A DNA stretch of 41,541 nt from NCBI RefSeq assembly GCF_008085915.1, contig NZ_VSJK01000027.1, positions 1-41,541 of the forward strand. The letters are read 5' to 3'. Below the pieces are notes generated by a model. The model made no database searches. It was not told the origin of the DNA and saw nothing but the letters and a program-made list of their open reading frames with translations. Source of the DNA: Oceaniovalibus sp. ACAM 378. Its GTDB lineage: Bacteria; Pseudomonadota; Alphaproteobacteria; Rhodobacterales; Rhodobacteraceae. Shown here piece after piece: positions 17,337 to 26,183 of this stretch. Both the position numbers and the translations under genes were made by a program. Positions within the stretch are counted from its first letter, which is position 1. Every line of letters starts with the position of its first letter.

Positions 17337-18701
17337 TTAGGCCGTCCAGCGACCAATGGCCGTATACGTTCCGACGTAATCCGCAGGGCCGCTCGTGAGA
17401 CGCATGAAGCGGACAGTAAAGAACGTGGCGCCTGTAATGACACCGCACACCAGCATGTCCGTTCCCGCGAGGTCATTTGACATGGCGCTGATGGCCGGGG
17501 ATGACGCGAATGTGGCGGCATAGGTGATCGACGGCCCGGTGCCAGAGCGAAAACCGCCTGCAAAGCCGATGCTGCAGGATACAGAGGCCGCCGTGATCAC
17601 CCCCCGACAGATCTGCGTGCCATCGGCCCATCGCGTATATGTCCCGTTCGCGTTGGTTCCGGTTTCGATGATCGCGCCAGTCGCCACACCGCCGGTCTGG
17701 CTGACGGTGCCCAGAATATCGGCATTGACCAGCCCGCGCAGCCAGGGCGACCAGCCGCCCGAGGTGCGCGCCCGCGACAACATGGTGCCCGGGCGGATCC
17801 CCGATGCCTCTTCGGCGATCATCACCTGCACCTCGCCGCCGCCCGTGGCACGGCGCGACTGGATCATCTGGCCGCGTGTGACCCCCGCCGGCCCGCCTGT
17901 GCCGCCCCCCGCCGTCGAGAACCCGAACACCCCGCCGGCAGGCAACGAATTGTCGGTGACGGAAATATCGCTCAGGAACGGGGACAGCCCGCCGATGCCA
18001 AAGGCGCCGGTCTTCATCAGACGGCCCGGTGTAACGTCCGATGGCCCGCTCTGCACCGCCGCGCCCGTCACCTGACCGCTGGTCCGGTCGACCCTGAGCG
18101 CCTCGGTCCAGGCGGCCCCATCGGGGCTGACCTTGATGGAAAAGTCGTTGTTGCCCGCCGTGCCCATTTCGGCCCGGCCGGAAAACCCGGTCTGAAACAT
18201 CAGGCTGGCCGTGTCGGTCGCGCCTGCCTTGTTGATCTTCAACTGATGCCCGGCACCCTGATGGTTCAGCAGCACGGCAGAGGAGGACACCGCCAGCCGG
18301 TTGGTGGCATCCGCAGCGCCATTCACCCCCAGCATATCCAGACCATCAAGGCTCACCGGCAGCCGGATCCAGCCCTGCGCGGCGTCGAACACCAGCGGCC
18401 CGCCCTCGGCCAGATCATAGACCGTCCAGCCCGGGCGCGGCGCGGCGAACCGCCATCCGGCACCGTCCCACCAGGTCAGGGCGTTCTCCTGTCCGGCCCA
18501 GGCGTTCACCGCGCCGGATGGCGCCACCAGCCAGGCATCGCCGGTCTGGGGTGCGGCGGGCGGAGTGGCCAGGGTGCGTCCCTTTACCGCAGCCTGCACA
18601 AGGGCATCGAGGCTCGCCAGGGCCTCGTTGTGGGTGACGTGCTTTTGCGCCTGGGAGGGCTGGATATAGGGCAGCCCCAGAATGGCGGAAACGTCTGACA
18701 T
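17337..18701 (-). CDS. DUF2793-type tail-fibre-like protein
   Basis: This 454-aa protein starts with SAILGLPYIQPSQAQKHVTHNEALASLDALVQ, the hallmark of DUF2793, a domain common in Rhodobacteraceae and their phages. The middle contains a knob-like section (TPGRLMKTGAFGIGG, SRARTSGGWSPWLRG) as in phage fibre repeats. The end has GTNANGTYTRWADGTQICRG, typical of phage tail-fibre C-termini that bind host surfaces. There are no capsid, tail-tube or lysis genes nearby, so this is not a prophage. I chose ATG 18701 with GAGG upstream. It may be a borrowed receptor-binding protein or a surface fibre; how it would leave the cell is not apparent. Confidence 0.8.
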   Translation of the reverse strand: MSDVSAILGLPYIQPSQAQKHVTHNEALASLDALVQAAVKGRTLATPPAAPQTGDAWLVAPSGAVNAWAGQENALTWWDGAGWRFAAPRPGWTVYDLAEGGPLVFDAAQGWIRLPVSLDGLDMLGVNGAADATNRLAVSSSAVLLNHQGAGHQLKINKAGATDTASLMFQTGFSGRAEMGTAGNNDFSIKVSPDGAAWTEALRVDRTSGQVTGAAVQSGPSDVTPGRLMKTGAFGIGGLSPFLSDISVTDNSLPAGGVFGFSTAGGGTGGPAGVTRGQMIQSRRATGGGEVQVMIAEEASGIRPGTMLSRARTSGGWSPWLRGLVNADILGTVSQTGGVATGAIIETGTNANGTYTRWADGTQICRGVITAASVSCSIGFAGGFRSGTGPSITYAATFASSPAISAMSNDLAGTDMLVCGVITGATFFTVRFMRLTSGPADYVGTYTAIGRWTA

Positions 18702-18983
18702 CGCAGTACCTCGCATATCGGGTCGGTTGCGAAACTATGGCCCGGTGATGAAGAACGGCTAAGCAATGCGGGCGCTGCCCCGGGTGCAGAGGCAACACCT
18801 CCAGCGATTTCTTGTCTTGGACAGGTTGACAGAGACGGCGTGTTACTCAACTCAGGGTAGAACGATCCCAAGTCCGCGAATCCGTCTCCATCGAGATATC
18901 CGATCGATACCCGAATTCGTATATTTCAGGGTTGCGGCCCGCCCCACTCAAAGGATCCCATGTCCGCCACCTGAAAGAACCCA
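18702..18983. other. Intergenic region, divergent
   Basis: This 282-bp gap lies between the fibre gene (minus strand) and an RTX remnant (plus strand). Promoters for the fibre cassette should be here. A TTGACA occurs on the plus strand near 18823, but there is no matching -10 at the right distance. I see nothing else in it. Confidence 0.35.
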
Positions 18984-19208
18984 ATGCCCCTGACCGCGGC
19001 CAATGCTCCTCTGCGCACGCCCAGCAGTTTATCCGACACCGGCAGCCTGAATGAAATCGCCGCAGATCTCATGGGTGCCCCCGCTCTGGCCGCGCTTGGG
19101 CGGGTGGTCGACACCCATTCGGTGCTGACCTTCGCGGATGGCAGCACACTGACCGCGAACAACCTCACCCATCTGACACAGCTGTTTGACGATGTCGTTT
19201 TCATCTGA
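18984..19208 (+). pseudogene. RTX terminal-module remnant (74 codons)
   Basis: The frame ends SVLTFADGSTLTANNLTHLT followed by QLFDDVVFI, which lines up with the end of the protease just downstream ([26 protein letters not shown]). No glycine-rich repeats and no N-terminal domain remain; the preceding 35 codons align only loosely with the terminal module. There is only a weak AAAGAA before the ATG. It is most simply the 3' stump of a lost RTX gene, though a short expressed peptide is not excluded. Confidence 0.65.
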
Positions 19209-19487
19209 CCCCCCTTCCCTTTTCACCCCCCGGCACGCCTCCAAAGGATGGCCGTCAAAACCCCCGTTGGCCAAAGATTGGCGCCCAAATGCGGCAATCT
19301 GGCTAATTTTAATCGCCTCAAACGATAAAATCCCCATTTTTGCCCCCTTTCCGACCAGCCCGGGCCACGCCCGGCCAATACCCCCGTCGCTATTCACACC
19401 GATGTTCGACGGTGTGCGGCAGGGACGCCCCTCTGGGCCACACAGCAATCTGGCTCGGACAGAGCCTTTGGAGAATAAGGACGACAG
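19209..19487. other. Intergenic region upstream of the metalloprotease
   Basis: This 279-bp gap has a modest AT-rich patch around 19306-19340 (gctaattttaatcgcctc), a possible promoter position for the protease gene. AAGGACGACAG gives the ribosome site. No repeat or RNA structure was recognised. Confidence 0.35.
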
Positions 19488-21656
19488 ATGACACAGGCCA
19501 CCGCTGCAGGCATGCCCAACCAGAGCCAGCTTGACGAAATCACCGATTACATTGTCTCGGGCTATTGGGAGCAGGTCGGCGGAATGCAACACGCCTATGA
19601 CACCCCGGTGCTCACGGTAAACCTGGGCGGACTTTCGGGGGATCTGGCACAGCTTGCCACCTGGGCGTTCGAAGCCTGGGAAATGGTTGCCGACATCCGG
19701 TTTTCATATGGCAACGATGCCAATGCCGACATCCGGTTCACAACCAACGCGGCCTCCAACCCGACAACAACCACATCCTATTTCACCAACGGCGTGACCG
19801 ACTGGTCGATCATCAACATTCCCACGGCATGGACCGATGAATACGGCAGCACCGTCGACAGCCACTCATTCCTGACCTACATACACGAAATCGGCCATGC
19901 CCTGGGTCTGGGACATGCGGGATACTATAACAACAACGCCAGTTTCGACCGCAACGCCATGTTCGACCATGACAGTCTGCACACCACGGTCATGTCCTAT
20001 TTCGACCAGAGCGATAACCCCAACACCACCGCCATCGATGCCGCTCCGATCACGGCCATGGCGGCCGATATTGCGGGGATCCAGCAACTTTACGGTGCCG
20101 CTTCGGGCGGGGCGACGGCGGGCGATACCACCTGGGGGGCGGGATCGACCCTGGACAACTATATCACCGAGATCTGGGACGCGATGACCGGGCCCCGCGA
20201 TCCGTCGATCCATGGCGGCGAACCGGTCACCATGACGATCTTCGACGAAGGCGGCATCGACACGCTGAACCTTGATACCGCGGCCTTTAACCGCGGCGTC
20301 ACGGTCGATCTGCGCGATGGCGGCTATGCCGGCACCGCCGCCGCACCGCAAAGCATCCTGATCGCCCGGGGCACGGTGATCGAGAACCTGATCACCGGCG
20401 CGGGCAAGGACCATGTCACCGGCAATGCCGCCGACAACCTGATCATGACCGGCGCAGGCGCCGACACGGTGCTGGCCGGTGACGGAGACGACATCATTCG
20501 CGCCAACTGGGCCCGCGATCTGACCGGCGATGTCATCGATGGTGGCCGGGGGCGCGACGTGCTGCAACTGACCGGGCTGGCCAGCCTGAGCGCGCTGATC
20601 GCCGATGCCATCGTCAAGCGTTCGGGCAATGACACCTATCTGTTCACCGACCGCAGCAATGGTGACATCCTGCTGACCCTGACGGGCACCGAAACGGTAG
20701 AGCTGCGCAATGGCGCTGGCGGTCTGATCGCCGATGCGACCCTGCCCGAATTGCTGGCGCTCTCGGATGCGGTTAAGCCCGTGGATCACGCCGCCCCGCT
20801 TACCCTGCGCGGCGACGGTGGCCATAATCTTTTGGTCGGCGACACCGGTCACGACACGATTTCAGGCGGTGCAGGCAACGACACGATCATTGGCGATGAA
20901 GGCGACGACGTGATCAACGGCGGCATCGGTTTCGACAGCCTTATGGGCGGTAATGGTGACGATATGATCATCGCCCTCAACGGGTTTGACGTCCTGCACG
21001 GTGGCGCAGGCAATGACACGATGCAAGGCAACTTCGGCAACGACACGATGCACGGCGGCAACGGCGACGACCAGATGAATGGCGGTCTTGGCGCCGATGT
21101 CATGTATGGCGACGAGGGCGACGACCAGATGACCGGATTGAACGGCGGCGATCTGATGTCGGGCGGCGCGGGCGACGACACGATCTATGGCAACGCCGGA
21201 TTCGACACTCTTACAGGGGGCGACGGCAATGATTCCATCCGTGGCGGCATCGCCTTCGATGTTCTTCACGGCGACGCAGGCGATGACATGCTGTTCGGCG
21301 ACAACGGTTTTGACACGCTGTTCGGCGGCGCAGGCAACGATATGCTGGAAGGCAACTCTGGCAACGATGTGTTGTCAGGCGGCACCGGCAACGACATCCT
21401 GCGCGGCGGACAGGGGGCGGATACGTTCGTGTTCACCGCCGGTCACGATCTGATCCGCGATTTCCAGAACAACATCGACACGATCCATATCGAGTCCGAT
21501 CTGCTGGGCAATCTGCCGGCACAGCCGACATCCCTTGCCCGGATCTCCAGCATTGTCGACGACGCGCTGGTGCTCGACTTTGGCGGTGGCAACACTCTGA
21601 CGCTGAACGGGGTGACCAACGTCGCACAACTTTATGACGACGTTCAGTTCATCTGA
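19488..21656 (+). CDS. Serralysin-type RTX zinc metalloprotease (M10B)
   Basis: This is a 722-aa secreted protease. The zinc site [11 protein letters not shown] is at 133-143 (ligands His133, His137, His143; catalytic Glu134). The Met-turn is VMSYFDQ with Met169, and the Tyr at 171 fits the serralysin fifth ligand. After the catalytic domain come a degenerate RTX block at about 300-345, a long RTX block at about 445-645, and the terminal module ([20 protein letters not shown] to DDVQFI). Serralysins are made without a cleaved signal peptide, exported by a type I secretion system and folded outside by calcium. No inhibitor gene or secretion genes are nearby. The ATG at 19488 has AAGGAC upstream. 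A perfect hairpin terminator follows at 21683-21722. Confidence 0.92.
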   Translation: MTQATAAGMPNQSQLDEITDYIVSGYWEQVGGMQHAYDTPVLTVNLGGLSGDLAQLATWAFEAWEMVADIRFSYGNDANADIRFTTNAASNPTTTTSYFTNGVTDWSIINIPTAWTDEYGSTVDSHSFLTYIHEIGHALGLGHAGYYNNNASFDRNAMFDHDSLHTTVMSYFDQSDNPNTTAIDAAPITAMAADIAGIQQLYGAASGGATAGDTTWGAGSTLDNYITEIWDAMTGPRDPSIHGGEPVTMTIFDEGGIDTLNLDTAAFNRGVTVDLRDGGYAGTAAAPQSILIARGTVIENLITGAGKDHVTGNAADNLIMTGAGADTVLAGDGDDIIRANWARDLTGDVIDGGRGRDVLQLTGLASLSALIADAIVKRSGNDTYLFTDRSNGDILLTLTGTETVELRNGAGGLIADATLPELLALSDAVKPVDHAAPLTLRGDGGHNLLVGDTGHDTISGGAGNDTIIGDEGDDVINGGIGFDSLMGGNGDDMIIALNGFDVLHGGAGNDTMQGNFGNDTMHGGNGDDQMNGGLGADVMYGDEGDDQMTGLNGGDLMSGGAGDDTIYGNAGFDTLTGGDGNDSIRGGIAFDVLHGDAGDDMLFGDNGFDTLFGGAGNDMLEGNSGNDVLSGGTGNDILRGGQGADTFVFTAGHDLIRDFQNNIDTIHIESDLLGNLPAQPTSLARISSIVDDALVLDFGGGNTLTLNGVTNVAQLYDDVQFI

Positions 21657-21682
21657 TCCCAGAACAGGGACTGTTTAACCTC

Positions 21683-21722
21683 AAAACGCCCGGCCTGCGC
21701 TGATCTGCGGGCCGGGCGTTTT
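21683..21722. terminator. Bidirectional rho-independent terminator
   Basis: A perfect 13-bp inverted repeat, AAAACGCCCGGCC (21683-21695) and GGCCGGGCGTTTT (21710-21722), has a 14-nt loop. The A-run and T-run on either side make it functional in both directions. It separates the convergent protease and parB genes. Confidence 0.9.
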
Positions 21723-21733
21723 ACGTTTTCGGA

Positions 21734-22777
21734 TCAATCGCCAAACTGGGTGGCAAGCCAGACATCGAGCCGGGCCAGGAACTCCGGATCGACGCCGCCC
21801 CCCCGGATCACCACCTTGCCCGGCGCGGCGGTCAGTCTCGTTCCCGGGGCCAGATCCCGGGTGACCGCCTCCTGCCCGCCCGCCGGAACTGCCTGTTTCG
21901 CGGATCTCTTTGGCGCGGTGCCCTCCGACAACACCTGGGCCAGAACCTCCGCTTCAGCCTCGGGCGTTTGCGGTTCGGCCTTGTGCAGGGCCGCGATCAG
22001 TTGATCGGTGAACCCGTCGCGGGTCATCGCAGCCGACAAGGCCAAACCGGTCCGTTCGGGGATCCGAGCGGGAAACCGCAGCACCCCGTCCAGCGCCGCA
22101 ACCAGTGTCATGAAGGTCTTGATCTTGGACCGTCTGGCATAGCTGACATTGGCAAACAGGCTCTGCAACGCCTGTTTGTCACTATCGAACACACCGCCCT
22201 GCCGCGCCATCAGTACAATCCGCGCCCGTTCGTAAAACGACAGCCCGGCGCGGATTTCGTTTTCCTCGACCATGGCGATATAGGCCGCGCCCCGGTCGGC
22301 GGGCTGTTTCACCAGAGCCAGAATACGGTCATAGGCGCCACCGGGCAGGGCATCGGACAGCTCGTGCAGGGCTAGCAGACGCCGCCACCCCGAAATGAGC
22401 CCATACCGGCCCTCGCCCAGATCGACGACCTCGACAGGGGTCTGCTGGCCCCGGGCCATCAGGCTCTGTTTCAGCTCTTCTAGAGCCTCCGAGTCGGTGG
22501 CGACCCGATCACGGATCAGATGATCGGCGACCACCGCCGCCAGCGGCAGAGACAGCACCATCCGCCCTTCGGCCCGGGCACGGGACAACTCGCCGCTCAC
22601 CTCATCAAAGGCCGAAGACGCCGCAGCGGCGCCCGCCAGATGGGCAATCGGCGGGCGCGGCACCGCTGTGGCATCGGGCACCACAGGGGACGCCCCGACA
22701 AATGCATCCGCACCCCGGTGGATCGGCGGCGCAGCCGCGTCCGGGCGTGCCGGGCTCAGACGTTTGCGTTTGGCCAT
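21734..22777 (-). CDS. parB: Plasmid partition protein ParB
   Basis: ParB is the centromere-binding CTPase that spreads on DNA around parS and is moved by ParA. This 347-aa protein has the ParB N-domain motif YGLISGWRRLLALHEL and the segment AYIAMVEENEIRAGLSFYERARI, equivalent to the ENxxREDL box, then a helix-turn-helix region (ALQSLFANVSYARRSKIKTF). I chose the ATG at 22777 because a frame to 22801 adds only eight residues. It follows parA by 78 bp on the same strand, and the convergent protease gene is insulated by a terminator. The C-terminal region after about 270 is variable and probably a dimerisation tail. Confidence 0.92.
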   Translation of the reverse strand: MAKRKRLSPARPDAAAPPIHRGADAFVGASPVVPDATAVPRPPIAHLAGAAAASSAFDEVSGELSRARAEGRMVLSLPLAAVVADHLIRDRVATDSEALEELKQSLMARGQQTPVEVVDLGEGRYGLISGWRRLLALHELSDALPGGAYDRILALVKQPADRGAAYIAMVEENEIRAGLSFYERARIVLMARQGGVFDSDKQALQSLFANVSYARRSKIKTFMTLVAALDGVLRFPARIPERTGLALSAAMTRDGFTDQLIAALHKAEPQTPEAEAEVLAQVLSEGTAPKRSAKQAVPAGGQEAVTRDLAPGTRLTAAPGKVVIRGGGVDPEFLARLDVWLATQFGD

Positions 22778-22855
22778 GTCCTGTTCCCTTTCTTGCCGCA
22801 ACCGGCCCTGTTACAGCGCAGATCGGTTAACCACTCCCTGCCCCAGCGTACGCTT

Positions 22856-24292
22856 TCAACCTTTCGCATGCGAAAGATCCGCGCGGTCACCCTGATCCCC
22901 GGCACTTTGCCCTTCGGCATCCCGGGCCAATTCCTCGCGCCGCCAGATCCCGACCAACAGCCGTTTGAACGCAGCATAGGTCTGATCGAAAGTCTCGCGC
23001 CCCCGGACATAGGTTTCGCGGTTGAAGTCGCGGTAATCCGCCTCATAGATCCCGTTCACCTGTTCGCCGGCCTGTCCGATCAGCGCGGTGAAATCCTGCC
23101 GGTGTGGTGACAGGACCGGGCCAAGATAGGCCTGCATCAGCGCCGCCAGCTCGCCCTGTTGCGCCCCGTCATAGCGGGTGATCACCGCGCGCACGGCATC
23201 CCACTCAAAGTTCAGGCTTTCGCGCCCCAGGGCCCGCGCGGCCATGTTCTCGGCGTCCTCAATACTGGCAAAGGTCGAATGCAGCATGTCAAAGAACCGC
23301 CCCGTGGAATCGAACTCCAGAAACGAAGCCCCGAGCGGCACCAAAAGGATATCCGCCGCCGCCAGTCCGTTGATCGTCAGATACCCCAGCGCGGGCGGCG
23401 TATCGAGAAACACCAGATCGTAATCGTCCAGCACCCCGTCCGCCTCGAGGGTTTCGCTCAGAGCCTCCCACAGCTTCCAGCTGCGCCCCTGCATCCGCCA
23501 GACCGGCACCTGAAATTCGGCCCAGTACAGATTCAGCTGCGCGCCAATCAAATCGATGTTGGGCCAGTGGGTCGATTGCACCAGATCCCTGGCCGTCAGT
23601 TTCAGCGCCTCGGACAACGTGTCATCCAGCGGGATCGGGTCGTCACCGCGCGCCATCCGGTTGCGGTTTTCGCCCTGCAAATGGGTGGCATAGTGCCGCG
23701 CAAGCAGGGGGAAAACCGTGCCCCATTCATCGGCCACCTTGCCGCCGAAAATGCTGGTCATCGAGCCTTGGGAATCCAGATCGATCACCAGCACCCGGTA
23801 TCCGTCGAGCGCGGCCGACATCGCCAGATGCGCCGCCGTGCTGGTCTTGCCGACACCACCCTTGAAGTTCGCCACCGCGACCATCTTGGCCGCCAACCCC
23901 TCGGGGCGATAGGGGCGGTACTCCTTGGCGCGGCTGCCGCCCTTGGCAAAATGCGCCCGCAGCACCAGCACCTCGTCCAGGGTGAACCACTTGGCACCAC
24001 CCTCGGTTTCGCTGGTGCCCTGCGGCAGCTTCGGATTGCCCTTCAGCACCCGGCGGAAATGCGCGGCGGCAACCGGGATCAGATAGCGGGTGATTTCCCA
24101 GGTTGAAAACAGCCGCAGCGCCTTGCGCCCGGTTTCATCCAGACCCCGCCCGGCCAGATCACTACGCCCCTGTGCGCAACTCGCTGCGATCTCGGCAAAG
24201 CTCTGGGTCGTCGGGGCCGGCCCCAGTTCGGCGAGGGCGCGGTCGGGATCGATGTTGAAATAGGGGGGCGTTGTGTTGCTCTCAAATGCCAC
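22856..24292 (-). CDS. parA: Plasmid partition ATPase ParA
   Basis: This is a Walker-type partition ATPase that positions plasmid copies and often represses its own operon. At 478 aa it is of the large class with an N-terminal DNA-binding region (about 50-125, including WFTLDEVLVLRAHF). The deviant Walker A, NFKGGVGKTSTAAHLA, is near 142-157 and Walker B is LVFLDTPPALGYLT. The start is a GTG with AGAGG 5 nt upstream. A 9-bp inverted repeat overlapping the likely -10 sits just before it. The gene diverges from repA with the origin between them. Its last codons (LSHAK) are formed by a perfect 16-bp palindrome, a candidate parS. Confidence 0.94.
   Translation of the reverse strand: MAFESNTTPPYFNIDPDRALAELGPAPTTQSFAEIAASCAQGRSDLAGRGLDETGRKALRLFSTWEITRYLIPVAAAHFRRVLKGNPKLPQGTSETEGGAKWFTLDEVLVLRAHFAKGGSRAKEYRPYRPEGLAAKMVAVANFKGGVGKTSTAAHLAMSAALDGYRVLVIDLDSQGSMTSIFGGKVADEWGTVFPLLARHYATHLQGENRNRMARGDDPIPLDDTLSEALKLTARDLVQSTHWPNIDLIGAQLNLYWAEFQVPVWRMQGRSWKLWEALSETLEADGVLDDYDLVFLDTPPALGYLTINGLAAADILLVPLGASFLEFDSTGRFFDMLHSTFASIEDAENMAARALGRESLNFEWDAVRAVITRYDGAQQGELAALMQAYLGPVLSPHRQDFTALIGQAGEQVNGIYEADYRDFNRETYVRGRETFDQTYAAFKRLLVGIWRREELARDAEGQSAGDQGDRADLSHAKG
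22861..22876. promoter_or_regulatory. 16-bp perfect palindrome, parS candidate 1 (inside parA 3' end)
   Basis: The sequence CTTTCGCATGCGAAAG is its own reverse complement and recurs identically at 25861-25876. It encodes Leu-Ser-His-Ala-Lys at the end of ParA. I noticed no third copy. Paired palindromes bracketing par and rep genes are typical of plasmid centromeres, so ParB binding is the leading explanation. Confidence 0.75.
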
Positions 24293-24309
24293 CGGAACCT
24301 CTGTATGTC

Positions 24310-24337
24310 ATGTTTTGCGTATCATACTGCAAAACAT
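24310..24337. promoter_or_regulatory. Inverted repeat overlapping the likely parA promoter
   Basis: The arms ATGTTTTGC (24310-24318) and GCAAAACAT (24329-24337) match perfectly around a 10-nt spacer. On the parA strand the spacer holds TATGAT (complement of 24321-24326), a good -10 element about 30 nt before the GTG start. An operator across the -10 suggests autorepression, probably by ParA with its N-terminal DNA-binding region. Confidence 0.6.
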
Positions 24338-24427
24338 CGCTCATGAAAGGTTTATGATCACATCGCGGCACGATCCCAGTGCTTTTCTGAGCAAAATCGG
24401 CTGCTTCGCAAAGGCCAAAGCGGGTGG

Positions 24428-24540
24428 AGATAAATATTTTCCAACAGCTTTGTTCAGTTATATCAGGTTAAATATGTGTTACGCACTCTCAGATGCACAG
24501 AAAAATCATTTTTTGTCAAAGGCTTGTGGTTCTTTTTTCG
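24428..24540. other. AT-rich tract of the replication origin
   Basis: The stretch contains taaatattttccaaca, gttatatcaggttaaatatg and two T-runs (cattttttg, ttctttttt) in an otherwise GC-rich plasmid. It lies beside the iteron-like repeats and a DnaA box between the divergent parA and repA genes, the expected place for strand opening. Confidence 0.55.
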
Positions 24541-24549
24541 GCACAAGGT

Positions 24550-24608
24550 GACTCTGAAACCACGATAAAGCGATTCCGAACCCCCGACAAAGAGATTCCG
24601 AACCCCCG
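24550..24608 (+). repeat. Iteron-like direct repeats with 22-bp period
   Basis: GATTCCGAACCCCCG occurs at 24572-24586 and again at 24594-24608, exactly 22 bp apart. A degenerate copy (11 of 15 matches) begins at 24550, again 22 bp earlier. A two-turn period places the sites on one DNA face, as for binding sites of plasmid initiators. The likely ligand is the RepA encoded just downstream. Confidence 0.72.
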
Positions 24609-24661
24609 TTGACTGTCGGCCCGGCTGACCGCTGTCTGACCCGGGCAGGCTGGACCGGGGC

Positions 24662-24670
24662 TGTGGATAA
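24662..24670 (-). promoter_or_regulatory. DnaA box
   Basis: On the minus strand the sequence is TTATCCACA, a perfect consensus DnaA site. It lies 54 bp after the last iteron and before repA, which supports this as the plasmid origin with host DnaA assisting. Confidence 0.72.
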
Positions 24671-24799
24671 CTCTAGGGTGTAAACAAAACCACGTTGGCC
24701 CGAGTCGTTTGACGAGTTGGAATTCAATTGGGCGGGCGCAAGATCCGCAGTGCGGCAGAGGTGATCCGGAACAACCGGGCAAGAGGCAGAGGCAGGCAG

Positions 24800-25828
24800 A
24801 TGACGGGACAGCGCGCAGCCCCGGGCGGCACCCTTGCGGGGCATGCCCCGGCGATGGCCGATTTCTTTTTGTGCGATATGTTCTCGGCGGCGCCGAAGAA
24901 CGATCTGACCTCGATGGAACATCCGATGTTCTCGCTGGCCACCCGCCCCGATCTGCGGATTCTCGACTATGAGCATAATGGTACGCAGATTCGGGTCACA
25001 CCTTCGGTCAAGGGGCTGGCGACGATCCACGACAAGGACATCCTGATCTTCTGCATCAGCCAGTTGATGGCGGCGCTGAATACCGGGCGGGCCGTGTCGC
25101 GCACTCTGCGACTGACCGCCCATGATCTTTTGGTGGCCACCCGGCGCGAAACCTCGGGCGATGCTTACCGGCGGCTTTGCGAGGCCTTCGAACGTCTGGC
25201 GGGCACCCGGATCACCACCAATGTGGAGACCGGCGGGCTTGAAGTGACCAGCGGTTTCGGGTTGATCGAATCCTGGCAGGTGGTGCGCAAATCCCGTGGC
25301 GGGCGCATGGTGTCGGTGGTCATCACCCTGTCGGACTGGCTGTTCCGCGCGGTGCTGAACAAATCGGTCCTGACGTTGAACCGAGACTATTTCAGCCTGA
25401 GAAAGCCACTGGAGCGGCGGGTCTATGAACTGGCGCGCAAACATTGTGGCCGACAGGCGGCCTGGCACATCTCGGTCGAACTGCTGTTGAAAAAATCCGG
25501 GAGTGCCAGTCCGCGCCGGGTGTTCCGCAAGATGATCCGCGACATGATCACCGCCGACCCGCTGCCCGATTACACCATGGCCGAGGAGGCGGGCGATCTG
25601 ATCCGCTTTACCCCGCGCTTTGCCCCGGATCCGGGCGCAACGGGCGCGCGTGCGCCGCTGCTGTCCTCCGACACACTGGAGCGGGCGCGGGCGCTGGTGC
25701 CCGGTGCCGATGTGCATGCCCTTGTCGCCGAATGGCAGGCCATGTGGCGTGCCACCGGTGCCCGCCCCCTGCGCGCCCCCGACCGGGCCTTTCTGGGCTG
25801 GCTGGGCAAGCGGAATGACAAGGGATGA
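24800..25828 (+). CDS. repA: Replication initiator RepA (RPA family)
   Basis: This 342-aa protein belongs to the replication initiator protein A family that drives many Roseobacter-group plasmids. Hallmarks are DFFLCDMFSAAPKNDLTSME near the N-terminus, HPMFSLATRPDLRILDYEHN, VTPSVKGLATIHDKDILIF, and YFSLRKPLERRVYELARKHC in the second winged-helix region. It binds origin repeats and recruits the host replication machinery. I chose the ATG at 24800 with GAGG upstream; the frame extends to a TTG at 24728, and a later ATG at 24854 is also possible. It is divergent from parAB with the origin between, the usual arrangement for this plasmid type. A candidate parS follows 32 bp after the stop. Confidence 0.92.
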   Translation: MTGQRAAPGGTLAGHAPAMADFFLCDMFSAAPKNDLTSMEHPMFSLATRPDLRILDYEHNGTQIRVTPSVKGLATIHDKDILIFCISQLMAALNTGRAVSRTLRLTAHDLLVATRRETSGDAYRRLCEAFERLAGTRITTNVETGGLEVTSGFGLIESWQVVRKSRGGRMVSVVITLSDWLFRAVLNKSVLTLNRDYFSLRKPLERRVYELARKHCGRQAAWHISVELLLKKSGSASPRRVFRKMIRDMITADPLPDYTMAEEAGDLIRFTPRFAPDPGATGARAPLLSSDTLERARALVPGADVHALVAEWQAMWRATGARPLRAPDRAFLGWLGKRNDKG

Positions 25829-25860
25829 GGGCGGCGGCCTGATCCTGACCTGACCGCGTT

Positions 25861-25876
25861 CTTTCGCATGCGAAAG
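25861..25876. promoter_or_regulatory. 16-bp perfect palindrome, parS candidate 2 (after repA)
   Basis: CTTTCGCATGCGAAAG is identical to the copy at 22861-22876 and lies exactly 3,000 bp from it. This one is intergenic, between repA and an RTX remnant, so it has no coding constraint. That supports a DNA-binding role for both. Confidence 0.75.
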
Positions 25877-25918
25877 GTCGGCCCGGCCCCTGCCGCAATC
25901 TCAGGGGGTCACGTGATC

Positions 25919-26073
25919 GCCATCGATGGATCGCTGCTGACCCGGAATTATGGCCGCGTTACAGCCGCGTGACCGACGGCAATCTGTTGCTGGATCTTGG
26001 CGGCGGCAACGCGCTGACGATCAACGGCATCGCCGATGCAGGCGATATCCCTGACGTCATCGTCCTTATCTGA
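25919..26073 (+). pseudogene. RTX terminal-module remnant with frameshift
   Basis: Frame 1 reads AIDGSLLTRNYG, matching the EIDASLLSQAN part of the RTX terminal module. The homology then continues in another frame as YSRVTDGNLLLDLGGGNALT and ends INGIADAGDIPDVIVLI before a TGA. The equivalent in the intact gene at 28989 is YDSIVNGNLVLDFGDGNTLT. No start codon, repeats or N-terminal domain are left. A hairpin (26077-26100) directly after the stop may be its surviving terminator. Confidence 0.8.
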
Positions 26074-26076
26074 CCG

Positions 26077-26100
26077 GCCCCTGTCCGAACGGGAAGGGGC
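26077..26100. terminator. Hairpin after the RTX remnant
   Basis: GCCCCT (26077-26082) pairs with AGGGGC (26095-26100). There is no T-run. It is probably the former terminator of the broken RTX gene and may still limit read-through from repA. Confidence 0.35.
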
Positions 26101-26183
26101 AGGTAAAGGCCAGCGCTGGTTCCCAAAACGGCAGAACCTTAGTAACCCGACATTCAAGTCTGTTTTGAACAAGGGTCACCGCC

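Noticed and set aside
16772-18701. Prophage
   Set aside because: Only fibre-type genes are present; no integrase, capsid, terminase, tail tube or lysis genes anywhere on the plasmid.
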